A stretch of DNA of 64,000 nt from Caballeronia megalochromosomata. GTDB taxonomy: Bacteria; Pseudomonadota; Gammaproteobacteria; Burkholderiales; Burkholderiaceae. Under the pieces are notes generated by a model. It was not told where the DNA came from, searched no databases, and saw nothing but the letters and a program-made list of their open reading frames with translations. The DNA lies in the NCBI GenBank assembly GCA_001580565.1, contig LRBF01000271.1, positions 1 to 64,000 of the forward strand, written 5' to 3'. A program made the translations under genes and the position numbers. Shown one piece after another: positions 42,155-50,340 of the stretch. Within the stretch, counting starts at the first letter, position 1. Each line of letters starts with the position of its first letter.

Positions 42155-43129
42155 ATGAAAGCGCCTCCCGTCTCCCGTATCTCGCCCCCGGATCTGAACA
42201 ACCTGATGGCGCTTCTGGATGTCGAGGTTGTGGCGCTCTCCGAGTGCGTCGTCAACGAGGGATACCGGCTGGAGCTGGGGGGACATGAAGCGCCCGGCAT
42301 CCACTACATCTTGAAGGGTAGCGGCCGGATGTCGTTCAACGGCGCGCCGAAGATCGATGTCGAACCGCATACCCTGATTGTCGTACCTCCGCGAACCCCG
42401 TTTATTCTTGAATCGAACACAGGGAACTCCAACAAGCCCGTGATCGGTGTCGAAGGTAGCAAAAACGTGACGACAAGCGAGGGCATCCGGCGCTTCCGGG
42501 CGGGCAACGATGACGACGAGCCGGAAATGGTGATGATCTGCGGATACTTCCGGGCGCAATACGGCTCTTCAACCGGTTTGTTCGAAGGGCTGAGCGAGCC
42601 CATCATTGAGCAGTTTACGGTTGCGGATCGGCTCTACGACAAACTCAACTCCGCCGTTGACGAGCTTCTCAACCAGGAGATCGGTGCCGGTGCAATGAGT
42701 TCGGCGCTTCTCAAGCAAGTGGTGGTCGCCCTGCTGCGCCGTTCGCTCACGTCGATCAACGTCTGGGTCGAGCGTTTCGCCCTCTTGAGTGACCCGAAGA
42801 TCGCACGCGCCTTTTCCATGATGGTGGGCAATCCCGGTGCCAACCACACAGTCGAAAGCCTGGCCGAGTGCGCGTTCCTAAGCCGCTCGGCCTTCATGGC
42901 GCGCTTCTCGAGCATCGTTGGCAAATCGCCAATGGCCGTGTTGCGCGACCTGCGCATGCGCCAGGCAGCGGCACAATTAATGGCCGGTAGTCACACCATC
43001 GAAGCCGTCGTGGCCAACGCGGGCTACGAGAGCCGCAGCAGTTTCGTGCGCACGTTCAAGAAACTCTACGGGGTAGACCCGAGCGCTTACCGGGAAACTG
43101 CGCTCGCGGAAGAAAAATCAACCGGCTGA
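42155..43129 (+). CDS. AraC-family regulator with cupin-like N-terminal domain
   Basis: A 324-residue regulator. The N-terminal part (about 15-200) looks like the cupin_6 ligand domain (GIHYILKGSGRMSF, then IVVPPRTPFIL). The C-terminal about 100 residues hold the two AraC helix-turn-helix units, with SLAECAFLSRSAFMARFSSIVGKSPMAVL and the signature IEAVVANAGYESRSSFVRTFKKLYGVDPSAYR. It is divergent from alkB and three motif copies lie between them, so it probably controls the repair operon and itself. It lacks an Ada-like methyl-acceptor domain, so the inducing signal would be a small molecule rather than methylated DNA backbone. Confidence 0.88.
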   Translation: MKAPPVSRISPPDLNNLMALLDVEVVALSECVVNEGYRLELGGHEAPGIHYILKGSGRMSFNGAPKIDVEPHTLIVVPPRTPFILESNTGNSNKPVIGVEGSKNVTTSEGIRRFRAGNDDDEPEMVMICGYFRAQYGSSTGLFEGLSEPIIEQFTVADRLYDKLNSAVDELLNQEIGAGAMSSALLKQVVVALLRRSLTSINVWVERFALLSDPKIARAFSMMVGNPGANHTVESLAECAFLSRSAFMARFSSIVGKSPMAVLRDLRMRQAAAQLMAGSHTIEAVVANAGYESRSSFVRTFKKLYGVDPSAYRETALAEEKSTG

Positions 43130-43387
43130 CCGCCGGCTTTTCTTCAGGCTGGCGCTCAGCCGCCCAAAACGCTTCGATCTGACTTCGCTCCCCTTCGCAG
43201 GGAGCGGGGCCTTCTTTCGTCTTCCTTTGGCGATGCGCGCATGCGGACTCGTGGACCGATATCTGAGATTTTCTGCACACGCCACGGACTTAAAGTCGTC
43301 GCACCGATAGCGCTTGCGATAAGTATCCAGCGCGATACGCACGGAATCGGCAACTGACTTAACGAAATCATTCTGAAGGAAACAAAC

Positions 43388-43885
43388 ATGCTGAAGAACG
43401 TAGATCCCCTGCTGACCCCCGATCTGCTCCACGCCCTGTCCTCAATGGGCCACGGTGACGAAATCGCCGTCGTCGATGCGCACTATCCCGCGGATACTGC
43501 CGGCCGCGCCTCTGTCGTCGGCAAACCGTTGCATCTGGACGGCGCCGACTCCGGCCGTGCCGCGAAGGCGATTCTCTCCGTGTTTCCATTGGACGAGTTC
43601 GTGCCGAATCCGGCCGAACGCATGATGGTCGACAACGCACCGGAGGAGCTTCCGAGCGTTCAGGTGGAAGTGCAACGGGAGATTGACGCAGCTTTCGGCA
43701 AGTCGCTGAAGATGACGACCATTCCGCGCAAGGAATATTACGAGCGCGCGAAGAAGGTCTACGCCGTGATCATCACCGGCGAGACCCGCGGATGGGGTTG
43801 CTTCATCCTCAAGAAGGGGCTGATTGTCACTCCCGATGCGCCGGCGGACAAAGGCAACACGCATATCGCCAGTTACACCGTCTAA
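43388..43885 (+). CDS. RbsD/FucU-family sugar mutarotase
   Basis: A 165-residue protein of the RbsD/FucU family, which interconvert anomers of fucose or ribose. The GHGDEIAVVDAHYPA segment (about 21-35) and the C-terminal ETRGWGCFILKKG (about 130-142) are the family signatures; the length is closer to FucU plus a short insert. Start ATG has GAAGGAA upstream. No fucose or ribose catabolic genes are near, so its role beside repair genes is unclear. Confidence 0.88.
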   Translation: MLKNVDPLLTPDLLHALSSMGHGDEIAVVDAHYPADTAGRASVVGKPLHLDGADSGRAAKAILSVFPLDEFVPNPAERMMVDNAPEELPSVQVEVQREIDAAFGKSLKMTTIPRKEYYERAKKVYAVIITGETRGWGCFILKKGLIVTPDAPADKGNTHIASYTV

Positions 43886-43971
43886 CTCTCCCACTGCGGC
43901 TCAGCTAACGGAAGCGACCCGACAGAGTTCGCAGTCGCGGAAATTCGGACGGAACATCGAGGAAGCAAGGA

Positions 43972-44537
43972 ATGGCTCATTTTTACAAAGTGATCGACTC
44001 CCCAATCGGGATGCTCAAGCTCGTTGCCAACGAGAATCGTCTGGCGGCAATTCTCTGGGAAGTCGAAAAAGATGGTCGCGTGCGCCTGGGGCCCATGACG
44101 GAAGACCCCAGACGCCCGATCCTGGTGGAGGCCGCCAGGCAACTCAGAGAATACTTCAGCGGCCAGCGTACGCATTTCGATCTTGACCTGGATTTTTCCG
44201 GCACTGATTTCCAGAAACAGGTCTGGAAAATCTTGCTCGGCATTCCTTTCGGCGAGACGCGGACTTACGCAGAACTGGCGAAGCAACTGGGCAATGCCAG
44301 GGCCGCCCGCGCCGTCGGCGCTGCCAACGGCAAGAATCCCATCGCTATCGTCACCCCTTGTCACCGAGTCATCGGCACGCGGGGGGCTTAACCGGCTTTG
44401 CTGGCGGCTTGAACGCCAAGCAGACCTTGCTCTCCATCGAAGGCCAGCCTGAACTGTCGATGAAGAAGCACAGTGGTCATCGCGAACAAATTCCAGCGCC
44501 CCTCACGCGCAAAGATCTGTTCACCAGCGAAAACTGA
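43972..44537 (+). pseudogene. Methylated-DNA-protein cysteine methyltransferase, copy 2, frameshifted
   Basis: A second O6-alkylguanine alkyltransferase. The frame from 43972 encodes 139 residues up to Cys130 in VTPCHRVIG and stops nine residues later. The stop is caused by a six-G run at 44381-44386; with seven Gs the frame would continue GGLTGFAGGLNAKQTLLSIE and end at 44537 with about 188 residues. The C-terminal part completes the active-site fold, so the truncated form is probably inactive. The G-run could be a true mutation, a phase-variable tract or a sequencing error. It lies 86 bases after fucU, and copy 1 is at 40508-41047. Confidence 0.82.
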
Positions 44538-44596
44538 TCATCCATGCCTCGCGGCCACCCTCCGCAACTGATCCGGCCATCTAAAAAGGAACAAAA

Positions 44597-45532
44597 GTGA
44601 AGGACTACACACGAATTGAGTTCAAAACGATCGACAACGTCACGTTGCGCGGCGACTTCTTCAAAGCCGCTAGTGATGGCGTTCCTTGCATCGTAATGAC
44701 CCAAGGGTTGTCGCTCCTGAAGGAGCATTACCTGCAGAACTATGCGCGCAAGTTCGTCGAAGCGGGTTTCTCTTGCCTGGTCTACGACCATCGCGGGTTC
44801 GGTTCGAGCGATGGTTCACCCCGGCACGAGACCAACACCATGCAGCAGGCCGCCGACTATCACGACGCCATTACGGCAGCGATGAATCTTTCTGGCGTTG
44901 ACCGCAACAGGATTTGCTTGTGGGGAATTGGCCATTCCGGTGGCGCCGCCATGATTGCCGCCGCCGACGAGCCGCGCGTTGCCGCAATAGTCTTGAATAT
45001 GCCGTTTCAGTCGGGCGCTTATGACGCAGCGAACTTCCCTCCCGACCTACTGCAAAAGGTCTGGAAGGACCGTGAAGCGCAAACCGCTTCAGCGAATCCG
45101 CAGCCGACCTACGTAGCCCTCTGGCCCACCTCAAAGGCAAACGCCCGTGGTGAAGAGGGTGAGCGCACATTCTTGACCAGTGAGCCTGCGCTGGATTTCA
45201 TCACACGCGGCGTTGAAATGTCGAATGCGGCTGGCACGCCCTGGGAAAACCACTTCACCTTGCAATCGTTCTTCCATTTGTCTAGCGTCGAGCCACGCCA
45301 CTACCTTCCCAAGATCGACCCGACGAAGCTGCTCTATATCGCCGCCGAACAGGATCCCATAACCGGGACGCTGGAAGAGCACCGGTTCAACTTCGGCACC
45401 GTCAAGCCCGGCGCAGAATTTGCCGTGGTCAAGCCCGATCACCTGGCTACCTATCATGGCAAGCCATTCGAAGAAATGATCGCAGTCCAGATCGATTTCC
45501 TAAAACGCAAGTTCGAGTACGGGTCGAGATGA
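44597..45532 (+). CDS. Alpha/beta hydrolase
   Basis: A 311-residue cytoplasmic alpha/beta hydrolase. The nucleophile elbow is GIGHSGG (Ser near 115), following YDHRGFGSSDGSPRHE; the acid is probably in the AAEQDPIT region and the His in KPDHLATYH near the C-terminus. It resembles the group of hydrolases similar to fungal polyketide-cluster esterases and DLH-like enzymes. The start is GTG at 44597 with AAAAAGGAA just upstream. It is the last of the plus-strand genes following araC, fucU and the broken ogt. Substrate unknown. Confidence 0.82.
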   Translation: MKDYTRIEFKTIDNVTLRGDFFKAASDGVPCIVMTQGLSLLKEHYLQNYARKFVEAGFSCLVYDHRGFGSSDGSPRHETNTMQQAADYHDAITAAMNLSGVDRNRICLWGIGHSGGAAMIAAADEPRVAAIVLNMPFQSGAYDAANFPPDLLQKVWKDREAQTASANPQPTYVALWPTSKANARGEEGERTFLTSEPALDFITRGVEMSNAAGTPWENHFTLQSFFHLSSVEPRHYLPKIDPTKLLYIAAEQDPITGTLEEHRFNFGTVKPGAEFAVVKPDHLATYHGKPFEEMIAVQIDFLKRKFEYGSR

Positions 45533-45708
45533 CCAGTGAGTGAGAGAAGCGCCGAACAGACGAACTACCGTCGCTACCGACGTCTACTGATGTAGATGCT
45601 CAGTTTTTACGATTAGAAGTGCGACCGGCGGTTCCAGGCGGAAGCCGGTCCCACGAATTGCGAGCGAAACAGCGACATCTCAGGGTGTACCGGTTGTAAC
45701 GAAAAGAC

Positions 45709-46980
45709 TCAGAAGCCCTCATCCAGACGTGCCTTGCTATTCGCCGTCCAGTCAACCGTATTACTTGCGGTCCGTGTGGGATTCGTCCAGACGACGGAGT
45801 TATCAACCGCATAGAGCCTGCAAGGATCAAAGCTTTGCTTCTGACAATTCGCCACCGCAACAGACATCGGATCGTCGCCGCCCTCTGCCCACGACCACGC
45901 GCCGGAAGCGGAAATGGCAAACGCGCGGCCCGGGTGCTGCTGCAGGAACATCCGGTATCCATTTCGGCCAGATTCGTCCAGGAACGGCACGGCTTCGACC
46001 GACCCGATCGCCGCATAGCCAGTTGCTTTCGGCCGCTCCAGATCGTCAACGCGATACTGTACGCGGGTCGGCATCCCTACCCGCGCGAGGAACGCTTCGA
46101 CTGACGGCCACCACACGCGCACGCCCTCGCGATCCCCGACCAGGCGATGAGCATCATTCTTGTACGCGCCAAAGTCGACCATTTGCGCACTCGCGCCTTT
46201 TGACGCATAGGCGGCGTACATCTTCGCAGTCAACGTGGCTGGCCAGATCGAGTCGTTCGCGCCGTACAGCCATAGAGACGGCACGCGCGCCTTCTCCCCA
46301 TACGTGCCGAATGCACGCGCAAGATTGTCCTGCCAGCCTGTGCACGCGTCCTGCCGCAGACCGCCCGAAAAGTTGATCAGCCCCCGTACGCCGGGAGCGG
46401 CCGCAGTGCCATACGCCATCGTCGCGAGACCGCCGTGCGAAACACCGGCCACGACGACATGCTGGGCGTCCACATAGGATTGCTTCGACATGAAGTCAAC
46501 GGTCGCGGCGACGTCGGCCGCCTGCCCCATGCCATTGCGTGTCACATCGCAGCCGAACCCTTCATACGTGCCACCCGATCGAGAAAAGCCGCGCCGGTTG
46601 GGTGCCACCACCACATAGCCGCGGCGGACGAATTCGCGCGCGAGCGGGACGGGTTCGCTGCGCGCCTGCGCACGCGGGTCGCCTTTGAACTTGCCATGGT
46701 TGAAGACGATCATCGGAAACGGTCCGTGACCGTCGGGCTTGTAGATCATCGCTTCGAGCACGACGGTGCCCTTCGAATCAACCGGAATGCCGATGATCGT
46801 TGCATTCAGGCCTGTTGCGGGAAAGCCTCTGTCGAGCTCTACACGCGATTCCGGTGCGGTAACGCGCTCGGTGGCGTCCAGTGGATGAGCGTGCACAAAC
46901 GGTGCAATAAACCCCGAGCACGCAAGCACCATCCCCCAACCCGCCAGAACTTTCCCGCACCGCATCTGCCACCCTGCCAT
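45709..46980 (-). CDS. Exported alpha/beta hydrolase (dienelactone-hydrolase-like)
   Basis: A 423-residue protein with a signal peptide (about 1-31, ending VHA) and an alpha/beta-hydrolase domain at about 65-300. Seen are MIVFNHGKFKGD (oxyanion region), VVVAPNRRGFSRSGG, nucleophile GVSHGG (Ser near 172), LYGANDSIWP and the catalytic His in KNDAHRL near 275. A C-terminal extension of about 120 residues follows with an unknown fold and several aromatic residues. It is probably periplasmic and acts on an ester or peptide substrate. It is transcribed alone, convergent with the preceding hydrolase gene. Confidence 0.8.
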   Translation of the reverse strand: MAGWQMRCGKVLAGWGMVLACSGFIAPFVHAHPLDATERVTAPESRVELDRGFPATGLNATIIGIPVDSKGTVVLEAMIYKPDGHGPFPMIVFNHGKFKGDPRAQARSEPVPLAREFVRRGYVVVAPNRRGFSRSGGTYEGFGCDVTRNGMGQAADVAATVDFMSKQSYVDAQHVVVAGVSHGGLATMAYGTAAAPGVRGLINFSGGLRQDACTGWQDNLARAFGTYGEKARVPSLWLYGANDSIWPATLTAKMYAAYASKGASAQMVDFGAYKNDAHRLVGDREGVRVWWPSVEAFLARVGMPTRVQYRVDDLERPKATGYAAIGSVEAVPFLDESGRNGYRMFLQQHPGRAFAISASGAWSWAEGGDDPMSVAVANCQKQSFDPCRLYAVDNSVVWTNPTRTASNTVDWTANSKARLDEGF

Positions 46981-47213
46981 TAGTGATGAATTGAATCCGG
47001 AAGTTATTGTGGAGAGGTCAAATTTTTACGAATACGGACAGAACGCCGCAGTGGAGGAAGTCCTCGTTTAAATGGTCACGCGAGCGAAGCGACGCCCGAT
47101 GCGATTGGGACGCATTGCGTCACGCGAGCGACTTTTCGTTAGCGGATGTGCCGCCGTCGATGTTCCAGTTCGGCTCGCAAGCGGCCAGCAGCGTGCTCAT
47201 ACGGTCGACCTGG

Positions 47214-49460
47214 TCAGCGAAGCGCTGAGTGAGCCACCATGACCCCTTGCGCATTCCGTGCCAACGCCGCTCTGCCCGGCACAGGCCGTTCGACGACTTC
47301 TGGCGCCTGCGCGAGTGCACCGCACGTCTCGGCCACGACCGCATGCGTTACAGCCGAACCTTGCAGTCCCGTGCGCCTTACCGGGGCTGCCTGGATGGCA
47401 GTGAGCGTAATCGTGTAGACGATATCCTCGACGAGCGCGCCGCGCGAGAGGTCGTTGACCGGCTTGCGCAGCCCTTGAAGCATGGGCCCGATGGAGACCA
47501 CATTCGCCGAGCGCTGCACGGCCTTGTAAGTTGTGTTCCCGGTATTGAGATCAGGGAAGACAATGACGTTCGCACGACCGCGCAGCGGGCTGTTCGGCGC
47601 CTTCTGCCGGGCCACGCTCTCGACGGTCGCGGCGTCGTACTGGATCGGGCCGTCCACCACCAGGTCCGGACGCAATCGATGCACGATCGCCGTCGCCTCC
47701 TTGACCTTCTCGACGTCAGCGCCAGAACCGGAGGTGCCTGTCGAATATGAAATCATCGCCACGCGCGGGTCGATACCGAAGGCGTGCGCACTATCCGCAG
47801 ACTGGATGGCGATCTCGGCCAGCGCTTGCGCATCCGGATCCGGATTGATCGCGCAGTCGCCGTAGACCAGCACCTGGTCGGGCATCAGCATGAAGAACAC
47901 GCTTGATACGAGACGCGAACCCGGTACCGTCCGGATAAGCTGCAGCGCCGGGCGCACAGTGCTGGCGGTCGTGTGGACAGCGCCTGACACCAGTCCGTCG
48001 ACGTCGCCAGCTTCGAGCATCATCGTGCCGAGCACGACGTTATCTTCCAGCTCCTGCCGTGCCTTGATCTCAGTAAGCCCCTTCGCGCGGCGAAGCTCCA
48101 CCATGGGCGCGACATAGCGCTCCCGGACAAGCTCCGGGTCTACGATCTCGACACCGGCCGGCAGCTCGATTCCGTGACCGGCTGCGACGTCGCGGATGGC
48201 GTCGGGGACGCCGAGCAGCACGCACCGCGCGATGCCGCGCGCGGCACACTGCGCGGCGGCCTGGATCGTACGGGGCTCGTCGCCTTCAGGCAGCACGATG
48301 GTGCGACCGATCCCACGGGCCGCTTTGACAAGGCGCGTACGGAAAACCGCAGGCGGCATCAGCGGCATGGCCGGAACCTCCAGACGCGCAACGAGCGGCG
48401 CAGCGACGATACGCCCGGCAATGAAGTCCACGACCTGCTCCATGCGCTCGGTGTCACCCCGGTCAACGTGGCTCGAGAGGTTCGCGAGACGCGAGGCGAC
48501 CGAAAACGTGTCGCCCTCGGCGCCGACAATCGCCAGTTGATCCAATGGGCGACCCTTGAACAGCCGCGCGAATTCCGGTTGCAGCTTTCCTCCATCGGTG
48601 AGAAGCATGCCCGCCAACCGCATGCCACGATGCGCGGCGAGCGCCACCGCGGCGATCACGTCGGCCCTGTCGCCCGGGGTCACGACGAGCGTACCGGGGC
48701 GAAGCTGGCTCAGCAGCTTCTCCGCCGAATTCGCGGCGACGAGCACGTTCTCTACCCGGGCGGTCGCAGCCCCACCGACGTGCAGTACGTGCAATCCAAG
48801 ACCACTGACAATGTCGATCACGCGCGGCGAGAACAGGTGCTGCGCCGTCGGCACCGTCGCGAGCACGGGCGTGCCATCCGTGAGCGTGTCGAGCGGCCCG
48901 CTATCCGGCGCCGTTTCCGGTTGTCCGGCCGCGTGGTTCACGAGCACACCGGCGAGCGGGCGGCGACCGCCATCGCCATACTGTTCAGCGGCCCCGGCCG
49001 CTATCGCCTCGATATCTTCGATGCCGCGCGCGCGTGCCGAAAAGACAGGAATGATCTCGGCGCTGAGCGTGCGCACGATTTCGATGTTCAGGCGCGTCGC
49101 GATCTGGAAATCGACGTCGGGAATCAGTCCTTCGACCACGAGGACCTGATTGCCGGCACTCGCCGTGTCGACCATGGACACCACTTCTTCCATCAGGCCC
49201 GCGAGGTCGCCCGCACGAACCCGTTCGATTGCGCTCGTGTAGTCGATCGGTTCAGCCGTTCGTGTGCCGCACAGTGCCCGCGCAAAATGACCTGAGAGGT
49301 CTCGTTCGCCCGGAATCGACTCGGGTTGTGCGACGGGTTTGGCGAATCCTGCTCGAACACCGCCAAGCTGCAACGCTCGCACGAGTCCGAGCGCCATCGA
49401 AGTGAGTCCGGCGTCACGCGAGACCGGGACGAGATAGAAAATACGACGCGAAGTGCTCAT
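47214..49460 (-). CDS. pta: Phosphate acetyltransferase
   Basis: A 748-residue long-form phosphate acetyltransferase that converts acetyl-CoA and phosphate to acetyl phosphate. The N-terminal about 220 residues are the DethioB-synthetase-like P-loop-type domain (LVPVSRDAGLTSMALGLVRAL), about 225-345 is the DRTGG domain, and the C-terminal 330 residues are the catalytic PTA_PTB domain with VFPDLNTGNTTYKAVQRS and GPMLQGLRKPVNDLSRG. It lies 15 bases after pflA, completing the pyruvate-to-acetate route with ackA upstream. No strong ribosome binding site precedes the ATG; an A-rich stretch does. Confidence 0.93.
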   Translation of the reverse strand: MSTSRRIFYLVPVSRDAGLTSMALGLVRALQLGGVRAGFAKPVAQPESIPGERDLSGHFARALCGTRTAEPIDYTSAIERVRAGDLAGLMEEVVSMVDTASAGNQVLVVEGLIPDVDFQIATRLNIEIVRTLSAEIIPVFSARARGIEDIEAIAAGAAEQYGDGGRRPLAGVLVNHAAGQPETAPDSGPLDTLTDGTPVLATVPTAQHLFSPRVIDIVSGLGLHVLHVGGAATARVENVLVAANSAEKLLSQLRPGTLVVTPGDRADVIAAVALAAHRGMRLAGMLLTDGGKLQPEFARLFKGRPLDQLAIVGAEGDTFSVASRLANLSSHVDRGDTERMEQVVDFIAGRIVAAPLVARLEVPAMPLMPPAVFRTRLVKAARGIGRTIVLPEGDEPRTIQAAAQCAARGIARCVLLGVPDAIRDVAAGHGIELPAGVEIVDPELVRERYVAPMVELRRAKGLTEIKARQELEDNVVLGTMMLEAGDVDGLVSGAVHTTASTVRPALQLIRTVPGSRLVSSVFFMLMPDQVLVYGDCAINPDPDAQALAEIAIQSADSAHAFGIDPRVAMISYSTGTSGSGADVEKVKEATAIVHRLRPDLVVDGPIQYDAATVESVARQKAPNSPLRGRANVIVFPDLNTGNTTYKAVQRSANVVSIGPMLQGLRKPVNDLSRGALVEDIVYTITLTAIQAAPVRRTGLQGSAVTHAVVAETCGALAQAPEVVERPVPGRAALARNAQGVMVAHSALR

Positions 49461-49475
49461 GATATTTTTTTCGTG

Positions 49476-50279
49476 TTACTCGGCGGGCAGGCCCCGCTCG
49501 CGCAGGATCCGGACAGCCTCAGCCACCCGTTCCGGCGTGGGAGGCATGACGCCATCCAGCTTGTAGTCCAGGTTCAGGCTTTTCCATTTGTGCGCGCCGA
49601 GCTGATGGAATGGCAAGACGTCGACGCGCTTGACGATCGGCCCCAGTTCGAGAAGAAAGTCGCCCAGGCGCGCAAGGTGCTCGGGGTCGTCCGTGACGCC
49701 GGGAACCAGCACGTGGCGGATCCACACGGACTTGTTCAAGCGCGCCAGCCGCCGCGCGAAGGCGAGCGTCGGTGCGAGTTCCACGCCAGTCAGATCCCGG
49801 TAGTGCGCCGGATCGATGTGCTTGATATCGAGCAACACCAGGTCTACCGCCTCGAGCCACTCGTCGCTGACCTTGGCGCCGAGATAGCCTTGCGTATCCA
49901 GTGCAGTGTGTAATCCGAACTCATCGTGAATGCGCCTGAGCAACTCGCCGACGAACGCGCGTTGTGCGAGCGGCTCACCGCCGGAAACCGTCACGCCCCC
50001 GGTCAGGCGCAGGAATCTCACATAGGGGCGAATCTCATCGATCGCCTCGTCAATCGTGACAGGCCGACCTGAAGCAAAACGCCAGGTGTCCGGGTTATGG
50101 CAGTACTGGCAGCGCAGGGGGCATCCGGCGAAGAAGTACACGAAACGCACACCCGGTCCGTCTGCAGCGGCGCCCGTCTCCACCGAGTGGAGCACACCGC
50201 GCTGGGGCCCGAGTTTCGTGACCACCGTGGGCGCAGCCGCTTCCCGGAGGACCGCGGGAGTCTGGAATGTGGCGAGCAT
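49476..50279 (-). CDS. pflA: Pyruvate formate-lyase-activating enzyme
   Basis: A 267-residue radical-SAM protein that installs the glycyl radical on pyruvate formate-lyase. The cluster motif is C-PLR-C-QY-C (in FAGCPLRCQYCHNPDTW), followed by the SAM-binding GGVTVSGGEPL stretch and DIKHIDPAHYRDLTG. Length and pattern fit PflA. The ATG at 50279 opens MLATFQT; an extension to 50333 is less likely. It is 61 bases after pflB and 15 before pta in the same direction. Its FeS cluster needs anaerobic or micro-oxic conditions. Confidence 0.93.
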   Translation of the reverse strand: MLATFQTPAVLREAAAPTVVTKLGPQRGVLHSVETGAAADGPGVRFVYFFAGCPLRCQYCHNPDTWRFASGRPVTIDEAIDEIRPYVRFLRLTGGVTVSGGEPLAQRAFVGELLRRIHDEFGLHTALDTQGYLGAKVSDEWLEAVDLVLLDIKHIDPAHYRDLTGVELAPTLAFARRLARLNKSVWIRHVLVPGVTDDPEHLARLGDFLLELGPIVKRVDVLPFHQLGAHKWKSLNLDYKLDGVMPPTPERVAEAVRILRERGLPAE

Positions 50280-50340
50280 GGTTGAAACCTCCCTTATGAG
50301 GGGCAACCAGACCGGTGCCTTCCGGTCCGGCATGACCGGG

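Noticed and set aside
36159..46980. The alkylation-repair block as an integrative element or prophage
   Set aside because: No integrase, transposase, phage structural gene, tRNA or flanking direct repeat is visible. Accessory nature is inferred only from gene content.
47120..47344. A minus-strand frame ending in ADQVDRMSTLLAACEPNWNIDGGTSAN just past pta
   Set aside because: The tail reads like protein, but the frame overlaps the pta 3' end out of phase, has no ribosome binding site and matches nothing I recognise. It might be a fragment of a decayed gene, but I cannot support it.
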